64,000 nt of DNA. It comes from Mesorhizobium sp. CA14 (GTDB taxonomy: Bacteria; Pseudomonadota; Alphaproteobacteria; Rhizobiales; Rhizobiaceae). Shown one piece after another: positions 61,759 to 64,000 of the stretch. The notes beneath the pieces were generated by a model. It did no database searches. It saw nothing but the letters and a program-made list of their open reading frames with translations, and had not been told where the DNA came from. The position numbers and the translations under genes were made by a program. The stretch is taken from NCBI RefSeq assembly GCF_020165195.1, contig NZ_JAIUHR010000003.1, forward strand, positions 310,001 to 374,000, given 5' to 3'. The number at the start of each line of letters is the position of its first letter. Position 1 is the stretch's first letter.

Positions 61759-62890
61759 ATGCGCGCGGAAACGCAAAACATTGTCGACGAGATCAGGCAG
61801 GCGATAACCCTGCTGAGGAGGCATCTTTGACTGGGATCAGGCTGTAAAGCGGCTTGATTACCTGAATTCGCGCGCCGAGGATTCCAGCCTCTGGAATGAT
61901 CCGACAGAAGCGCAGAAGCTGATGCGGGAGCGCCAGGAACTCGAGGACGGTATCGCTGCCGTCAAGGGAATGACACAGGCGCTGGAAGACAATATCGGCC
62001 TGATCGAGCTCGGCGAGGAAGAGGGCGACGAGGGTATTATCGCCGAGGCGGAGGCAGCGCTGCGTTCGATGCAGGGCGAGGCCAAGGCTCGCCAGGTCGA
62101 GACGCTGCTCTCCGGCGAAGCCGACGCCAACGACACCTATCTCGAAATCCATGCCGGCGCCGGCGGCACCGAGAGCCAGGACTGGGCCTCGATGCTCCTG
62201 CGCATGTACACGCGCTGGGCCGAGCGCCGCCGTTTCAAGGTCGAGGTGCTGGAAGTCCATGACGGCGAAGAGGCGGGCATCAAGTCCGCCACCGTGCTGA
62301 TCAAGGGCCACAACGCCTATGGCTGGCTGAAGACGGAGTCCGGCGTCCATCGCCTAGTGCGCATTTCGCCTTACGACAGCAACGCGCGGCGCCACACATC
62401 CTTCGCCAGCGTCTGGGTCTATCCGGTCATCGATGACTCGATCGAGATCAATGTTTCCGAATCCGATGTGCGCATCGATACTTATCGTTCATCGGGTTCG
62501 GGCGGCCAGCACGTCAACACCACCGACTCGGCGGTGCGCATCACCCATCTGGCGACCGGCATCGCGGTCGCCTGTCAGGCCGAGCGCTCGCAGCACAAGA
62601 ACCGTGCCAAGGCCTGGGAAATGCTGCGCTCGCGCCTCTACGAGGAAGAGCTGAAGAAGCGCGAGGCGGTCGCCAACGCCACGGAAGCGTCGAAGAGCGA
62701 CATCGGCTGGGGCCACCAGATCCGCTCTTACGTGCTGCAGCCCTATCAGCTCGTGAAGGACCTGCGCACTGGCGTCGAAAGCACCTCGCCGTCGAGCGTG
62801 CTCGATGGCGACCTCGACGAGTTCATGGAAGCCTCGCTCTCGCATCGCATCGAGGGCGGTGCCGGCGAAGCGGTGGCGGACCTCGACTAG
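61759..62890 (+). CDS. prfB: Peptide chain release factor 2, with programmed +1 frameshift
   Basis: RF2 ends translation at UGA and UAA. The first 23 codons ([20 protein letters not shown]) run in one frame to CTT TGA C (61825-61831); skipping one base after CTT continues as [21 protein letters not shown] at 61816-61821 is the internal Shine-Dalgarno-like booster. The product would be about 376 aa. GGQ is in [19 protein letters not shown]; the stop-recognition tripeptide reads SPY ([16 protein letters not shown]) where E. coli has SPF. RF2 thus autoregulates through its own UGA. Confidence 0.96.
61816..61831 (+). promoter_or_regulatory. RF2 programmed frameshift site
   Basis: AGGAGG-CAT-CTTTGAC: internal Shine-Dalgarno-like sequence three bases before the slip codon CTT, and in-frame UGA stop followed by C, the poor termination context used in most bacterial prfB genes. 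Confidence 0.95.
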
Positions 62891-62921
62891 GATTCCCGGC
62901 ACTGCACGACGGAGGAAGCTG

Positions 62922-63326
62922 GTGACGCGCAAACTTGCCGGGAAATGCTTCTGCGGCGCCGTCCATTATGAAGTGGCGGACGAATTCGTTTACGCCGCCA
63001 ATTGCCACTGCTCCAACTGCCGGCGCACGACCGGATCGGCGTTCAAACCCTTCGCCGGCATCGAGCGCGGCAAGTTTCGTCTCACCGCCGGCGACGACAG
63101 GCTGCTGATCTTCGGCGACGAGAGCGGCCATGACGCCCATTGCGGCCGATGTGGTTCGCTCGTCTATTCATTGGTGCGTGATGGCGCCTACGTCCATGTC
63201 GCCATGGGGACGTTGATGGACGATCCAGGCATTCGCCCGAGCGCACATATCTTCGTCGGTTCAAAGGCGCCGTGGTTCACGATTACAGACGATCTGCCGC
63301 AATATCGTGAACATGCCGACGGCTGA
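62922..63326 (+). CDS. GFA-family protein (glutathione-dependent formaldehyde-activating fold)
   Basis: Zinc-binding Gfa/CENP-V type protein, 134 aa. Cysteine pairs: [27 protein letters not shown] and [12 protein letters not shown]. Some relatives handle S-hydroxymethylglutathione, most are uncharacterised. The GTG at 62922 follows GGAGGAAGCTG. It begins 31 bases after prfB. Confidence 0.9.
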   Translation: MTRKLAGKCFCGAVHYEVADEFVYAANCHCSNCRRTTGSAFKPFAGIERGKFRLTAGDDRLLIFGDESGHDAHCGRCGSLVYSLVRDGAYVHVAMGTLMDDPGIRPSAHIFVGSKAPWFTITDDLPQYREHADG

Positions 63327-63624
63327 AGGCCGGAACCTCCGTCAGCGGAACTTCGTTCTTAGGCACCCTGGGCGCAGGCCTGTCGTCTGGTTCTTGCCAG
63401 CCAAGTCTGCGCACCTTTCCGTCGCCGAAGCTTGAAGCCCGGCGCGCCGCGACGGCGCGTCCACTTCTTGCGCTGGCTATGGAATCAGCTCAGCATTCGG
63501 GCTGTGGGATAGAAGCATTTATGGCCGGACGCGGCATAACTGCGACTGACGATCCGGCCACTGGGAAGAACACGTTCCGGGAACGGGCAAGCGAAAACGC
63601 TTGATGCTCGAAAGGAACGTTTCG

Positions 63625-64000
63625 ATGTCTGCTGCCATATCAAGATCGGCCAAAGCCGTTCGACCGGCCGGCCGACTTTTGTTCTCCCTCTTCGCTGTTG
63701 GAGCCATCTCGGTGCTGGCGCCGCCGGCCACCGCGCACGACGCCCTACCCACGGCGGCCATGCCGCAAGGCTGGAAATACCCCTTTGCCTGCTGCGCCAA
63801 TTTCGACTGCAAGGAAGTGCCGCAGTCGTCCATCAGCGAGCGGCCTGAAGGCTATGTCATAAAGGGCACAGGCGAGGTGGTGGCCTATAGCGACAAGCGG
63901 ATCAAGAATTCGCCCGACGGCGAGTACCACTGGTGCGCGCATCAGGCCGGGCTCGACGCCGGCAAGACCATCTGCCTGTTCGTGCCGCCGCCCTCTTATT
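63625..64000 (+). CDS. Secreted cysteine-containing protein, 3' partial
   Basis: Open to the window end, so it is truncated. The ATG at 63625 follows AAAGGA (an in-frame ATG at 63604 is less likely). It encodes a signal peptide of about 37 residues ending PPATAHDA, then a mature part with AACCANFDC-like cysteines (YPFACCANFDCKEVPQSS), GYVIKGTGEVVAYSDKRI, EYHWCAHQ and GKTICLFVPPPS, a pattern of small periplasmic proteins found next to each other in Rhizobiales. I do not know the function. The preceding 298 bases (63327-63624) show no gene and should hold its promoter. Confidence 0.7.
   Translation, partial: MSAAISRSAKAVRPAGRLLFSLFAVGAISVLAPPATAHDALPTAAMPQGWKYPFACCANFDCKEVPQSSISERPEGYVIKGTGEVVAYSDKRIKNSPDGEYHWCAHQAGLDAGKTICLFVPPPSY

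Overview
The window is high-GC, gene-dense DNA from an alphaproteobacterium of the order Hyphomicrobiales, most like Mesorhizobium or a close relative. The evidence is the gene content and order: NDUFA12 - DUF2155 - aat - accC - accB - aroQ, a divergent rne / N-acetylmuramoyl-L-alanine amidase pair followed by PBP1A and prfB, short-class argC beside an agmatinase, and three intergenic palindromic repeats of the kind scattered through rhizobial genomes. The taxon is inferred; no rRNA is present. Most of the window looks chromosomal and core.

Layout. 1-3.2 kb: 3' end of an enzyme I-type phosphotransferase, an unknown gene and a SorC-type regulator. 3.2-6.6 kb: a small accessory-looking block (thioredoxin-fold isomerase, a frameshifted membrane protein, a SnoaL-like secreted protein, an MFS exporter) ending at a tRNA-Pro(GGG). 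6.7-16.4 kb: a surface-polysaccharide cluster with Wzy/ligase, initiating sugar-phosphate transferase, GT4 glycosyltransferase, Wza-type export lipoprotein, Wzz/Wzc-type co-polymerase whose C-terminal kinase-like domain has lost its P-loop lysine, CelD/HfsK-type acyltransferase and a NodB-type deacetylase. Its composition recalls holdfast / unipolar polysaccharide loci. 16.4-24.6 kb: DUF2842, heme A synthase, argC-speB, an acyltransferase, a GDPD-family protein, and a divergent aldo/keto reductase / LysR pair. 24.6-35 kb: the rplM-rpsI operon with a clear sigma-70 promoter, LysE, thioesterase, an ECHDC3-like crotonase without the usual catalytic glutamates, AAA ATPase - CoA-binding protein - metY - cupin, cytochrome P450, gamma-carbonic anhydrase and an ankyrin protein. 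35-40 kb: a hairpin whose loop is a near-ideal G-quadruplex sequence, a BTLCP cysteine protease, a double PilZ protein, a PAS_5 protein, a rhomboid protease, a CBS protein and a YjhX-like toxin.

40-54 kb: gatB, GNAT, AIM24-like protein, panB-panC, the NDUFA12/DUF2155/aat/accCB/aroQ neighbourhood, DsbA, an M48 protease with TPR-like C-terminus, an aminotransferase and glutaminase. 54-64 kb: RNase E with a ~200-residue acidic insertion in its S1 domain, amidase, PBP1A, prfB with the programmed +1 frameshift, a GFA protein and a cut-off secreted cysteine-containing protein.

Together the genes cover envelope construction (peptidoglycan, exopolysaccharide, adhesion-related signalling), basic translation and RNA decay, and cofactor, amino-acid and fatty-acid precursor synthesis. 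No CRISPR array, prophage or intact insertion sequence was seen.
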